Shown: positions 1 through 8,879, numbered from the stretch's first letter. The stretch: DNA of 26,202 bases from Chara braunii (GCA_003427395.1 BFEA01000123.1:917953-944154), one strand, 5' to 3'. Notes: a model not told the origin generated them from the sequence alone. A program made the numbers and translations.

Positions 1-24
1 TTTTTTTTTTTTTTTTTTTTTTTT
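1..24. repeat. T homopolymer at window edge
   Basis: Twenty-four T residues open the window. The other end is also T-rich simple sequence, so both edges are probably assembly breaks and not biological boundaries. Confidence 0.9.
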
Positions 25-36
25 GTGCCAAAAAGG

Positions 37-60
37 CGTCGTCCGGAAATCCGGACGACG
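37..60. repeat. 10-bp perfect hairpin
   Basis: CGTCGTCCGG (37-46) pairs perfectly with CCGGACGACG (51-60) around an AAAT loop. The GC-rich stem sits directly before the 13-bp minisatellite and shares its TCCGG word. Confidence 0.85.
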
Positions 61-67
61 GGGAGGG

Positions 68-132
68 GAGACGTCCGGGGGAGACGTCCGGTGGAGACGT
101 CCGGTGGAGACGTCCGGTGGAGACGTCCGGTC
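68..132. repeat. 13-bp minisatellite, five units
   Basis: GAGACGTCCGG starts at 68, 81, 94, 107 and 120, an exact 13-bp period. The unit is GAGACGTCCGGTG with two variable end bases, and each contains the palindrome GACGTC. The array ends in a small GGTC/GACC hairpin at 129-140. From 141 to 193 there is only a T-rich linker. Confidence 0.9.
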
Positions 133-193
133 TCCGGACCATTGGTAACCTAAAAAATTAGTTTTTTTTTTCCTTTTCTTTTCTTTATTTTGA

Positions 194-544
194 GTGAGGA
201 CACTTGTCCTCACATGGTGCTACCTCTGGCAGGAGCTGCCAGATGTAACTGTCAGGCTCCCGTTTTTGCAGGGAGCCTGGAAATTGAAGGGCCACTAAGG
301 AAAAGGCTAGGTACAACCTTTTCCTTGATGTATTTGTTCTGGGAAAAGGGTCCAGATACATCAAACTGTAAGGGGTTGTATCTTTCCAACCCGTTATCAG
401 AAAAATAAAAGAAAAAAGGTTTTGGAAATGGCAGGAACCCAGCTATCTCGTGAGATTCCGAGATAGCTGGGAAAAAGAAAAGGAAAATTAAAATGGGACA
501 GTTAAAGAAACTGCCCCACACTAAGGTTGTGGCTGTGGTGCAGT
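194..544. other. Array of consecutive unrelated hairpins, first half
   Basis: Inverted repeats follow one another: 194-213 (GTGAGGAC/GTCCTCAC), 225-243 (TCTGGCAG/CTGCCAGA), 253-279 (CAGGCTCCC/GGGAGCCTG), 297-326 (AAGGAAAAGG/CCTTTTCCTT), 327-362 (11 bp with a 5-nt bulge), 366-400 (GGGTTG/CAACCC core, extended with a mismatch and a bulge), 438-471 (CCCAGCTATCTCG/CGAGATAGCTGGG) and 510-544 (10 of 11 bp). The stems are unrelated in sequence, so this is not a tandem repeat. Linkers at 401-437 and 472-509 are A/G-rich. Open frames here are not convincing as protein. The array could be a structured RNA, a foldback element or a DNA structure; I cannot name a family. Confidence 0.7.
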
Positions 545-554
545 CACAATCAGC

Positions 555-934
555 CCTGGATCCTGGCCAGATCAAGAGCTCATAGTGAGCCCGCGATTTT
601 GCCTGGGGGCTGGAGTGACGTCCATCCCTCCTCAGCCAATATAAAACATGCAGCTGCCCCACAGCTGCCACACATATGCACTCGTGATGCCAGTGTGTGA
701 CGAGCACACTTGAGTGTTGCTGGCTGCTGGAGCTGTTGCTTGAGGCAACGTGAGGAGAGGCTGGAGGTCTGAAGAGGAGCGCAAGGAGGAAAGATGGGCA
801 GCCATAGCCAAGGCAGGGAGCACTCTGCTCCCCGTCCCTCTGGCTGGTGCTGATCCCACGGGACAGACCCAGTGACGCTGCGGAACTACGACAATACGAC
901 AAGGTGAAATTTGGGCCTGAGGCCCAAATTTTAC
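555..934. other. Hairpin-rich continuation, with a TATA-like box
   Basis: Shorter perfect hairpins continue: 580-592 (GCTCA/TGAGC), 650-668 (GCAGCTG/CAGCTGC), 692-710 (AGTGTG/CACACT), 737-751 (GTTGC/GCAAC), 816-832 (GGGAGCA/TGCTCCC) and 907-931 (AAATTTGGGCC/GGCCCAAATTT, loop TGA, extendable to 14 bp). A TATA-like TATAAAA lies near 641, just before the 650 hairpin. A promoter role is possible but unsupported otherwise. Minus-strand frames of 216 and 108 codons overlap here but show no recognisable domain. Confidence 0.55.
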
Positions 935-969
935 TAATTTTGGCCTGCTGTTTTTCACAACGGTGGTAT

Positions 970-1315
970 GAAAGTGTTGTCGAAATTCTGCAGCGGCGAC
1001 GCGACTTTTTACGGTAGCGGTTCGGAAGTACTGCCGAAATCCAGAAGCGGTGACGCGGTTTTTTTCGGCGGCGGTACGGAAGTGCTGCCGAAATTCTGTG
1101 GCGGCAACGCGGCTTTTACGGCAGCGGTACGGAAGTGCTGTCGAAATTCTGCGGCGACAACGCAGCTTTTTACGGCAGCGGTACGGAAGTGCTGCCGAAA
1201 TCCTGAGGCGGCGACATGGTTTTTTTTGGCGGTAGTGCGGAAGCGCTGCCGGATTTTTTGTGGCGGCGACTCCGGTTTTTACGGCGGCAGTGCAGAGACG
1301 CTACCAGATTATTGC
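970..1315 (+). repeat. 54-bp minisatellite in an open reading frame
   Basis: Equivalent points of seven units lie at 973, 1027, 1081, 1134, 1188, 1242 and 1297, giving spacings of 54, 54, 53, 54, 54 and 55. The unit is 18 codons, roughly EVLPKFCGGDAAFYGGGT. The one-base loss in unit 3 shifts the frame, and the one-base gain in unit 6 restores it. Both changes fall by T-runs. A plus frame stays open from 968 to 1480 (170 codons) through both frames. Each unit joint carries a CGGCAGC/GCTGCCG stem, often kept through G-T wobbles. It may be a coding minisatellite or a non-coding repeat that happens to lack stops; I recognise no protein family. Confidence 0.8.
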
Positions 1316-1972
1316 AAGGTCATCGGTGCTGAGAGGGTACCTTGGCAAGCGACCGTAAAAGGAAGTGGTGTCGATCGCTTTGGTGAAGACCGGGTGCGAC
1401 AACCTTCTCGTAAGGAGAGCGTACTTCTATACGGTTTACTTGGGTATACCGTTGAACTTCACTCAAGGTTAGTTGATTGACTCAGATTCCTTTTCACTCC
1501 TGTGTGAACCCACACTTTGCTTGGCCCTGTTTGTTTTGAATGTTCAAAAGAAAAGGTTGAGTAAAATGTGTGTGCTCATGCATGTGAAAAGTGAGATCTG
1601 ACGGGAGTGTGGATTGCTGGATCTTCTGGACCTGCGGTTGTTTTTTTTTGTATGTGCAGACAGGTAGAAGGATGCTTGCAAAGGAGATTGATTATGCCTA
1701 TTTGAGAGAAGGGAAAATAATTGTCTTCCCTTTACTTCTTACCTGCCTGCTTGTCAGAAAGAACTTGTTGTTCAAAAAAAGGTTAATTCAATGCATGTCG
1801 TAAAATGAATTCGATTCGAATAAAGCTGATAAGGTCGAATGAACTTAACCTCTTCCCCACGATTACCTGTTCTATCCCAAATGACCTTATCTACATGTAT
1901 CTGTCTAAATGGTTCTTATTCTCTATCTCCTTCGATTGTCTTTTCGTCTAAGGTATCCAAAATTCAGGAAAT
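1316..1972. other. No recognisable gene
   Basis: AT-rich sequence. Only a small hairpin at 1502-1515 (GTGTG/CACAC) stands out. Open frames are short and lack any motif. Confidence 0.6.
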
Positions 1973-2004
1973 ATATACATATATATATATATATATATTA
2001 TATA
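1973..2004. repeat. TA microsatellite
   Basis: A run of alternating TA/AT dinucleotides with one irregularity, in AT-rich surroundings. Confidence 0.9.
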
Positions 2005-2040
2005 TGAAAGGTTTTTGCAGTGGAAAAATCTTCTATCTCT

Positions 2041-2285
2041 AGGAAGCATCTGGGACGAGGGTTCGTTGCTTCAAGAGCCGGCCTTGTTATCGACCCCAAG
2101 TGGACCGGTCTACAGGAGGGTACTTCGCCGATTTGGTGGAGACGGTCCGACTACTGAGATTCGAGCCTTGTGCCCGGACGAGGAGGAGGAGTACCCCAGA
2201 CCACTTCCTAGAGGAAGAGGCATGCAACACGTCAAGCAATGCCCCTGATCAAGAATCATCCGTAAAGCAGTCAGTCGTTCAATAA
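2041..2285 (+). other. GC-rich open segment, possible exon
   Basis: Base composition changes abruptly from AT-rich to GC-rich after TTCTATCTCTAG, which resembles a 3' splice site. Two plus frames are open for most of the segment. One reads DLVETVRLLRFEPCARTRR and continues to a stop at 2285; the other is open from 2015 to 2248 and carries a run of acidic residues. I recognise no domain and find no matching donor, so this could be an isolated exon, a repeat fragment or chance. Confidence 0.2.
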
Positions 2286-2299
2286 TATTAAGAATGTGT

Positions 2300-3095
2300 G
2301 GGGACATGTGCGCGTGCTTAATCTTAGGTCGGCGGTAGGCTGAAATGAATGACTTTGACAACGTGTCTCATCAAGTCAAACTAAGGCAGCCGACTACCTT
2401 GTCGGTTGCATTTATATTATCATCAATAGCCAACTTCTTGCTGGCGGTTGTATGATTGTCTTGTGATATTCGACCTGAGGCGGTCGAATTGCTTTTTTAT
2501 CTTGCGATATTGGATGTATCAAATGAAGATTTGGATTCTCTCAGTTATAATTTCAGATTGGATATGTTCTTGTCAACTACAGTCGGTTCTTTTCGATTTA
2601 ACTGTATATGGTCTTTACAACTTTCTCCTGATTGTGTGTCTAAGGGACAAGGATCAATGTTGGGTTTCACGCTTGGTTGAGGTTGTCCTAGTCGACCGGC
2701 GTACGGCTCGTACTTGGGAGATCAGCGCCCCAGGGGACGAACGGTGTCCGGGTTTACTCGACGTTAACCAAGCGTATCTATACTACGACGAATGAGCAAA
2801 TACCCTCGGCTGACCTACCTCTGCAATTGCATATAAAAACTTTCGCATGTGGGTCAGTAGCTCATTAGGGATACGCCCCTAAGGGTGGTGACAACCCCTT
2901 AGGGAAGCAAGCTTATGCCACGCGGAGACCTGTTTTGTCGTAGGGGACCGCGAGAAGTATAGCTGGCGCACCCTGCTAGAGCGGTGAAGGAGCGATGCAA
3001 CCGCGTCCGTCTCGGCGGTTCGCGAAATGTTATGCGTCGTTCCCGAGTTGTCTCTTGAAGTTATGTTTTATGTAAACTCCTGCGTGACATGGTCG
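2300..3095. other. No recognisable gene; one strong hairpin
   Basis: A 9-bp perfect stem, CCCTAAGGG (2877-2885) with CCCTTAGGG (2896-2904), has a 10-nt loop. A TATAAAA-like string lies near 2831. A 115-codon plus frame at 2448-2795 has no motif I recognise. The stretch abuts the broken end of the minus-strand retrotransposon and may include its flank. Confidence 0.5.
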
Positions 3096-3104
3096 GGAGG
3101 ACCC

Positions 3105-3560
3105 TCATTTTCGCACGATGGCCGATGCGCTCGAAACCGTGACGGATTCGAGGGGGTTTTGGACTCGATCTTTAATCATAAAGAGCGCTTGTTCTGGATG
3201 GATATAATCGAACCGATTTATAAAGTCTCGCTCGAAAGTTGGAAGATCCACCCATACATAGGTACTAAACCAATGATGGGCGTCCCCTCCTAATCGAGCG
3301 GGGATGTTCACCTGAGCTTCGATATCATCATACTGCTATGCTCGGAGCGTAGCTAACCATGCTCCAGCAAGATGATGCGCAGGATCAAACAGATAGAGAT
3401 CTGGTGGTGTCATAGGAGTTCGTGCACGTGGTACAGGTTGATTAGGATTTTGCAGGGGATTCGGGTTCTGTAGGGGGTTCTGATGATTAGCATTTATGTT
3501 GACGGCCCGTCGATTAGCCGATCTGCTTCTAGTGACGACGGGGTCGCGTCTATGCTCGTT
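3105..3560 (-). pseudogene. gag: LTR-retrotransposon gag fragment, broken
   Basis: Read on the minus strand from about 3560 down to 3105, this frame resembles the N-terminal half of a Ty3/gypsy-type Gag, the structural protein that packages element RNA. An Asn/Pro/Gln-rich stretch (near 3440-3490) leads to TPPDLYLFDP, then AGAWLATLRA, then RLGGDAHHWF and a W..LPTFERDFINRF pattern (near 3210-3300), the usual L-x-G-x-A-x-x-W and W..F...F spacing of retroelement Gag. The frame has an internal TAG at 3336-3338 and a TGA further upstream, and ends after IVRK at 3105. Capsid C-terminus, zinc knuckle and pol are absent. It lies just downstream, on the same strand, of a primer-binding site. The family call rests on motif spacing only. 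Confidence 0.6.
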
Positions 3561-3638
3561 CCGGGGTCAAGGTCGCCCTCGGTTAGCCAGATCGCTTAAT
3601 TATCGTGTTGTTAGTCCAATAACCTGGCCACGTGTCGG

Positions 3639-3650
3639 GCTCCGATACCA
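3639..3650 (-). promoter_or_regulatory. tRNA-iMet primer-binding site
   Basis: The minus strand reads TGGTATCGGAGC, eleven of twelve matches to TGGTATCAGAGC, the plant primer-binding site complementary to the 3' end of initiator tRNA-Met. It lies between the block shared with the 17-kb copy and the gag fragment, exactly where such a site belongs. Confidence 0.6.
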
Positions 3651-3903
3651 ATCGCACGCCCAACGCGACTTCTTGATCGGAGTGGGATGTGGGCCTGGAA
3701 GTGCGAAAAGGGGTGTGCCAAGGATTTATGGGAAAGCGGGGGTGGAGTCCCAAGTCAGAACTGAGATCTCTTGTGGCAAGGTTCTAGGGGCACGGGTGCA
3801 ATAAGGCTGAGGGCAAGTTCCTTCCGGTCTGTTGGCGTTTATGTCGGGCAGCATAAGACAGATGGCATGCGCAGTGCATTCAGGGTCGTCCGGTTCGTCT
3901 GTT

Positions 3904-4380
3904 TTAGGGGCAGCGGTTCGAGGAGGGGTCTGCCCGGGCTGGCTGAGGTGCTGATGAGTCGGGCTTGTGGGGGCCGCCACGTGGCGTCTGTCGTCGCGCG
4001 CTTGGGTTAGGCCTCCCGTTTTCGGGGGCTCGTTGGTTGCCACGTTGCCGACAGTTTCCGCAAGGCGTGCGGAGCCAGTACTCGGCGATGGAATTCCACA
4101 TGACAACTGTGAGCTGGTGGTACGGGAGAAGGAGGCGGAAGGGAGGGAAATTGGTGGCGATAACGATGAAGCCGGGGGATATGAAGTAGTGCGAGTTATC
4201 CGAAGTGGGAAAATCGGGGCACCTTGGATTGTTGGTGGTGGCATGGTGAAACTCCTTGGGGCACAATCGGTTCTCGGTTAGGCAGGGGAATTTCAGGCGT
4301 CTTTGTCTGAGATACTCTCTCACTGAAGGGTCAAAATACTCCAGGTCCCACGACGAATCTGAGTCCCTCGAGGACGTCAT
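3904..4380 (-). CDS. Unrecognised ORF with a segment conserved in a second copy
   Basis: A 158-codon ATG-started frame beginning MTSSRDSDSSWDLEYFDP. The middle (residues about 68-111) reads PGFIVIATNFPPFRLLLPYH and continues to a Cys-x2-Cys. The frame at 17159-17698 has PGIIIIGTEFPPYHLILPYH at the equivalent place. About 24 of 44 residues are identical in this segment, eight of those through synonymous codons, and many other changes are conservative (I/V, F/Y, R/H). That suggests past selection on a protein. The C-terminus is Pro/Arg-rich. I know no family with this pattern. Its position upstream of the primer-binding site would make it an LTR-encoded or leader protein; it may now be dead. 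Confidence 0.45.
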   Translation of the reverse strand: MTSSRDSDSSWDLEYFDPSVREYLRQRRLKFPCLTENRLCPKEFHHATTNNPRCPDFPTSDNSHYFISPGFIVIATNFPPFRLLLPYHQLTVVMWNSIAEYWLRTPCGNCRQRGNQRAPENGRPNPSARRQTPRGGPHKPDSSAPQPARADPSSNRCP

Positions 4381-4399
4381 CTTGTCATCGCGGTGTGCG

Positions 4400-4491
4400 G
4401 GAATTCTTCCGCACGCATCTAACTAGTAAGGGGGATTTTCCGATGCGATATCGGAACTCCCTTCCGTCTAGGTGCGTGGGGGAAGAATTCC
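4400..4491. ncRNA. 92-nt nested foldback, precursor-like hairpin
   Basis: Five arm pairs nest in order: 4400-4410/4481-4491 (GGAATTCTTCC/GGAAGAATTCC), 4412-4417/4473-4478 (CACGCA/TGCGTG), 4423-4426/4468-4471 (CTAG), 4428-4432/4459-4463 (AAGGG/CCCTT) and 4438-4444/4450-4456 (TTCCGAT/ATCGGAA). About 33 bp pair around a GCGAT loop. The shape resembles a small-RNA precursor, but no expression can be inferred. The 17-kb copy lacks this hairpin. Confidence 0.45.
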
Positions 4492-4550
4492 TCCCGTCTA
4501 CCCAGTATCGAAGATGCCGAGCTTGCCAATGGTTACGAAGCGGCGCGCGC

Positions 4551-4595
4551 GGATGCGTGTAGGCTGCGCAGATCAGACCGCGCATACACGCATCC
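4551..4595. repeat. 11-bp inverted repeat of the LTR-like block
   Basis: GGATGCGTGTA (4551-4561) and TACACGCATCC (4585-4595) are perfect inverted repeats. The other copy has CGTGTGTA and TACACACG at the same place, so an extra dinucleotide is present on both arms. Confidence 0.75.
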
Positions 4596-4599
4596 CTGC

Positions 4600-5590
4600 G
4601 AGGTATTCGCTTCGTTTTGGACAATCCACTACTCAATCATCTAATCACTCCGTGATCCCGTACGCAACGGCTCCTGAGCATGCAAGATGCAGTAAAAACA
4701 GCAAGGGAAGCAGTATTGATGACTACGCAAAATTCCTACTATGCTTATGAGTGTATCACAACGACAAGCAAAACAACCAGCAAAGGCAAGGATTAGGCAA
4801 AATGACACGCAATCCGACATGACAGTCATTCATTCATTCGACCTAACACATAGCAAACAAAATCGAGATCAATCGCAAACGAGTATGGGCAGAAAAACCA
4901 AACCAAGATTCCGCAACAAAAGAAAACGGGTGAATCGCCCTGAGCTGATATCAAAATTATATACAAAAGCAAAGAGGGAGAAAAGACAAAAGAAACAGCA
5001 AATCCGCGTCCATCAACCTCAGCTTCCCCTTCCTCTCTCTCTCTCTCTCCGATGCGGACAGTCCGTCGTCCCGCACCAACCCACGAAGTCGTCACCCCCC
5101 TTAGTCCTCCCGCACCCGTCAGGTTCGCCCGCGCCCACAGTCTGTTGTGGCCCGCATCAACCCCGCACGTTTGGCACCAGCTCGTCGGGTCGTCCGACTC
5201 CCACTTCAACTCACCTCTTACTTCGCTCGTGAGCCGACCCTCACTGATCGCGCTACCCCGAACTTCCAATAGTTGGTTAAGAGAGCTATCTGATCGCGCA
5301 GCCGGAATTTATAGCGTGCATGCATGCGCAAAGAACACGGAATTACAAGGACTTAGAAGGAAGATCAGGAGAGGGAGAGCGTACGTTCTGGATGGCCAGA
5401 TGGCGGCGTGGGGGACGTAGCCTCTCTCCACGCATCGATCCGAGCATGCAGTTCGCGGGCTGGCTAGACACAGCAAGAGAAAGCGAGAGCAGGAAGGACG
5501 AAGCACAAGAAGAAAGGATACCGTTACAATGGCGCCCACCCAAAATTACAGTTACACACACGATTAAAGGCGCCGACTAATCAGAGTTCC
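4600..5590. other. No recognisable gene; CT microsatellite
   Basis: A short CT repeat lies at about 5031-5050. The plus frame 4741-5232 and minus frame 4826-5269 overlap each other, with Lys/Arg-rich or low-complexity sequence and no domain. A separate plus frame follows at 5320-5580. Confidence 0.5.
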
Positions 5591-5596
5591 GTTGCA

Positions 5597-5636
5597 GCCG
5601 CACAGAGAAGCGCGTAAGAAAAAAGCGCTGTGCGGC
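5597..5636. repeat. 9-bp perfect hairpin
   Basis: GCCGCACAG (5597-5605) pairs with CTGTGCGGC (5628-5636), with an inner GCGC match. It separates a GC-moderate region from A-rich DNA (5640-5800). Confidence 0.75.
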
Positions 5637-5874
5637 AAAAGGAAAATCCTAATTGCAAAATTCCTAAATTTCTGTCTAATGCAGAAAAAGCGAAAAACAC
5701 AAATTCGAAAAGAAGTTTGAAATTCCGAGAGCCATAGTGGCTCGACAAGATTCGAGAAAAGAATTCAAAAAGAAATTTCAAAAAGAACGAAGCAAAATTC
5801 CCGCGCGGTGTCCGCGCCAAAAAAGTCCAAAACCGGAACAGAAGAAGCGATGTCAACATTTATTAATCGCGCGC

Positions 5875-5936
5875 GTGGCGGCGCGCCACTCACACAGCCA
5901 ATCAACCAATCGATCGTCCCGGGGCTCACCCGGGAC
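5875..5936. repeat. Two adjacent GC-rich hairpins
   Basis: GTGGCG/CGCCAC with loop GCG occupies 5875-5889. GTCCCGGG/CCCGGGAC with loop GCTCA occupies 5916-5936. Both are perfect and could be element-derived. Confidence 0.75.
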
Positions 5937-5939
5937 CGA

Positions 5940-7080
5940 ACCCAACCATCCGAAAAGACGACGAAAAAGGACGAAGAAGTGAGGACACTGATACAATTTC
6001 CCTTCCATCCCAATCTCCCGTAGTTGGCCCATCCTTCCCAGCTTAGGACCCCTCGTTGCTACCGCACAGGTAATCGCGCGGTGCAGAAATCGGTTTGTCA
6101 CAACCCCGCTCACAGCTTGAAGTCCGTTGTCAGCGACGGTGGGCGATACCGATCACGGCATGAAGTCCGTCTTCTGTCTCCCGGAAGTCGACGTTTATCG
6201 ATGCACTCTCGTCCTTCATCTCCAGCTCTTCATCCAGATAAAACTGCATCCGCTCCAGCGACGCAATCATTCTCCGTATCTATAATCTGCAGGCAAAGCC
6301 CCTGATTCGGTAGTAATACTGATATGTACCATGCACAGATCCTGCCCGTTGACCGACCCCACATCGCTCTCCTTCCTTCTGCGGCCAATCTAGGATTACC
6401 AACTTTCATCGGCCAAGATTAGGCTATGGAAGGTGCATGGTTGTGCCCCTTCGAAGTGGCCTCCACCTCAGTGCCTACACACTCTATCACCTCTCCGCCT
6501 CCGCCATACCCGACAGCAAGTTCTGGCTAAGCGCAACTTACACACAGCTGCCCCCGTGCGATCCCCCGCTGCCCGCGCATCATAATAGTGACGCTCTGAC
6601 CAACGCGCTATTGATAACCCCTTTCTTTTGTTTTGCATCGGCGTATGAACTAAAGCTCTGCATTGACCTGTACGAGTACTCCAGCCTGTTCAGCTGGTGG
6701 CTGCCATTATTTCAAGTTTCAGGTGGGTCACCTGTTCAGCTTCAGAATCTGCAGCCAAGGCTAGGAACGTTCCGCTCCCCACCGCTGCTCACATTATGCT
6801 CCATGGGGAAGGTCCCATCAAGTCTTTGAAACAACTAGCACGAACATAGCTCCTTTTCACGCTCAGATTCGTGCTGACGTAGGACTAGCACAGCACAAGT
6901 GGGGTCTGCCTCTTTGCTAGGTCAGTCGCGATCTGCAGCTGGACGGGTTCCGGGTCCCCCCCCTCCTGCATTGAGTCAGACATGAGAGTGAATTCATTGA
7001 CACTGCAGTCAGGCCAGTGTGGGAAATTACTGTAGTTTTCCGGGGGCCAAGTCACACTTACGCTGATCCTTGATTTCTGG
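5940..7080. other. No recognisable gene
   Basis: Unique-looking sequence of mixed composition. The plus frames 6024-6305 and 6437-6829 have no motif. Around 6880-6930 it contains CTCTTTGCTAG near GTGGGGTCTG, resembling the foldback-repeat arms at 8.6-8.8 kb. Confidence 0.5.
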
Positions 7081-7086
7081 TCGTGT

Positions 7087-7134
7087 GATCTTCCAAATCT
7101 GCGGTCAGAAATCGATCACTCGGGTACGTGGGAC
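7087..7134 (+). repeat. Dispersed repeat, copy 1
   Basis: GATCTTC, then GGTCAGAAATCG, then TGGGAC over 48 bp. It aligns with 8831-8879 with about 11 differences in 49 columns. A possible polyadenylation signal AATAAA follows near 7169. Confidence 0.65.
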
Positions 7135-7179
7135 CTGACCCCGGGACCCCTGTTTAGTACAAATGTGCAATAAATGTTC

Positions 7180-8160
7180 TTTGCTCTGTTCTCACAATAT
7201 CGATGTGTCTTGAAAAGAAAAAGGGCTCTTTTCCTTTTTCATCTATTTGAAATTCCACGTCCATCCCAAAAATAAAATAAAAAGATCAATGTCTGTTTCG
7301 GCCATGCATGATTCGCTTCTGTTTTTAAAATATTCCCTCTCCAAAGCAAGCAGGTTCACCATGTACTGTACCAGTCTGTACGTAGATTATGTGAATAGGG
7401 CCTGTCCTGTCCTTAGTTTTTTTTTGTGACTATTAATGTATTTTGCCCTGCGCACTGGGCCCTTCTAATAACAATGCAATTTTGGGCAAAAAAAACAAAC
7501 AAACAATGTACTGTCTTACCCCCCCCCCAAAAAAAAGGGACTGCCTTTGGGGCTTGTACCTGTCCACTTTCTCCCAGAAAAATACATTCACACAATTTCA
7601 CACATTAAAATGATGAAATTAATTTTCGAGACAGTGCAGGCAGGCCCTTTTCCTGTTTTAACACACCTCCACTCCCAATGCCCCCCATTTCCCCCACTCG
7701 ACCCCCTCCCCCAAAGCAGCAAGTGGGAAACCAAAAAAAAAAGGAAAAAAAAAAAAAAAAGGAGCAAGTGGGTACAGTTGCCTGCCACAACTGAAAATTC
7801 GCTGCTGCGAATAGACCTTGGGCGGACCAGAACCGTTTTTGTTTCTTTCTGTTTGGCTTTCTTGTTTTTATCCTTGTGTTTGTTTTGTTTTGTTCTGTCC
7901 CCTCCTCCCCTCCCCTCCCCTCCCCTCAGACAAGATACTTCATGCAATGCGCCCAGTCTGTCGTTTCTGGTTCTTTTCTTTTTCAGTTTTTTCTGTTGTT
8001 GTCGTTGCTGTCTTGTCCATTGCCGCAATTGTCCTTTTCCTAACACAACCAACTCCTGTCTGTATGTATGTGTGTCCCTCATCTGATTGATACATTGCAT
8101 TCCACGTGCAGCCATGGCAGGTGGCAGGACCTCACAATTTTTTATTTTATTTTTTTTCCC
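7180..8160. other. Low-complexity, gene-free stretch with a G-quadruplex motif
   Basis: C-, A- and T-runs dominate (about 7510-7535, 7733-7760, 8138-8160). At 7899-7926 the minus strand carries five G4-type runs separated mostly by single A residues, a strong quadruplex pattern. Overlapping frames on both strands (7547-8086 plus, 7588-8169 minus) are homopolymer-driven and not credible genes. Confidence 0.65.
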
Positions 8161-8164
8161 CGCC

Positions 8165-8201
8165 TTCAAAATTCAAATTCCGATTTTCAAAATTCAAATT
8201 C
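8165..8201. repeat. 16-bp direct repeat
   Basis: TTCAAAATTCAAATTC occurs at 8165-8180 and 8186-8201, period 21. Confidence 0.85.
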
Positions 8202-8308
8202 GAGTTTTCGTGGCAGGTCACGATGTCCGCTTTAATAAAAAAAAAGGTATACTGTATTTATGTATAGTATCTATATAAATTATTATTATTTATGTATATA
8301 TCGTCACA

Positions 8309-8342
8309 TTCTATTTGACGATATATATCGTCACAAATAGAA
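8309..8342. repeat. Long AT-rich palindrome
   Basis: TGACGATATATATCGTCA (8316-8333) is a perfect 18-bp palindrome. It is extended by TTCTATT (8309-8315) and AATAGAA (8336-8342) with a two-base CA bulge. ATATCGTCACA also occurs just upstream, near 8298. Confidence 0.85.
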
Positions 8343-8463
8343 CTGCCCGGTAAACCGTAGGCAGAGAGAGAGAAGAGGACAACAAACGAGGGGCTGTGAC
8401 AAACTGTTTCGTATATATATATAGATATATATAAAATCAAGAGTCAAGGACGAAGGACGAGAC

Positions 8464-8483
8464 TTTTTTTTTTTTTTTTTTTT
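8464..8483. repeat. T20 homopolymer
   Basis: Twenty T residues, possibly the tail of a minus-strand retroposon. No flanking target duplication was found. Confidence 0.8.
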
Positions 8484-8604
8484 GAACAAAGAAGTGTTAT
8501 TATTAGGGACCAAAGACAAGGCTTAGAACAGTCAATTTCCTGTTTCATTTCTTTGTCGATGGCAGAGGGCCACAAGCTTGAGCTACAGGGTACCGTAGAA
8601 AATC

Positions 8605-8787
8605 GGGTGCCGAGGTCTCACTAGCAAAGAGGATTGGATTAAGCTCCTGAATCTGGATGTGTTTTAAAGCTGAGATGCAGAAAAAGCAGTTCTATCTCTA
8701 TATTCTGCACCTTTCCACCAAAACACGTCCACATTCCTGCATGCAACCCAATTATCCTCTTTGCTAGTGGGACCTCACCCCGGTGCC
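8605..8787. mobile_element. Foldback (MITE-like) element, copy 1
   Basis: Perfect 16-bp arms CACTAGCAAAGAGGAT (8619-8634) and its complement (8754-8769) lie inside longer imperfect arms running out to GGTGCC at both ends. Inside, GGATGTGTTTT and GCAGAAAAAGCAG on the left mirror TTCTGCACC and AAACACGTCC on the right. No coding capacity is seen. A flanking duplication was not identified, so the superfamily is open. Confidence 0.65.
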
Positions 8788-8830
8788 AAGTGCCACTTGG
8801 GCAAATTCTTCGTTTCCTTTCCGGCCCCTT

Positions 8831-8879
8831 GATCTTCAGAATCCACTGGTCAGAAATCGGGAACTCTGGTAAATGGGAC
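8831..8879 (+). repeat. Dispersed repeat, copy 2
   Basis: Homologous to 7087-7134 (shared GGTCAGAAATCG core), immediately right of the foldback element. Confidence 0.65.

Larger units (their letters stand above)
3651..4600 (-). mobile_element. LTR-like block, copy 1
   Basis: Three parts of this block align with 16949-17850 in the same orientation. 3653-3800 matches 16963-17105 at roughly 80%. About 4085-4180 matches 17365-17500 mainly at protein level. The inverted repeat at 4551-4595 corresponds to 17799-17839. The block stops at the primer-binding site, so by position it is the 5' LTR of a minus-strand element, or LTR plus flank. The far boundary and a TG terminus are not identified. It contains a 158-codon minus-strand frame and a 92-nt hairpin. 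Confidence 0.5.

Noticed and set aside
4741-5269. Opposing frames of 163 and 147 codons as genes.
   Set aside because: They overlap each other, have biased composition and no domain.
7547-8169. Long overlapping frames on both strands near 7.5-8.2 kb.
   Set aside because: They are driven by C, A and T homopolymers (Lys, Phe and Pro runs).
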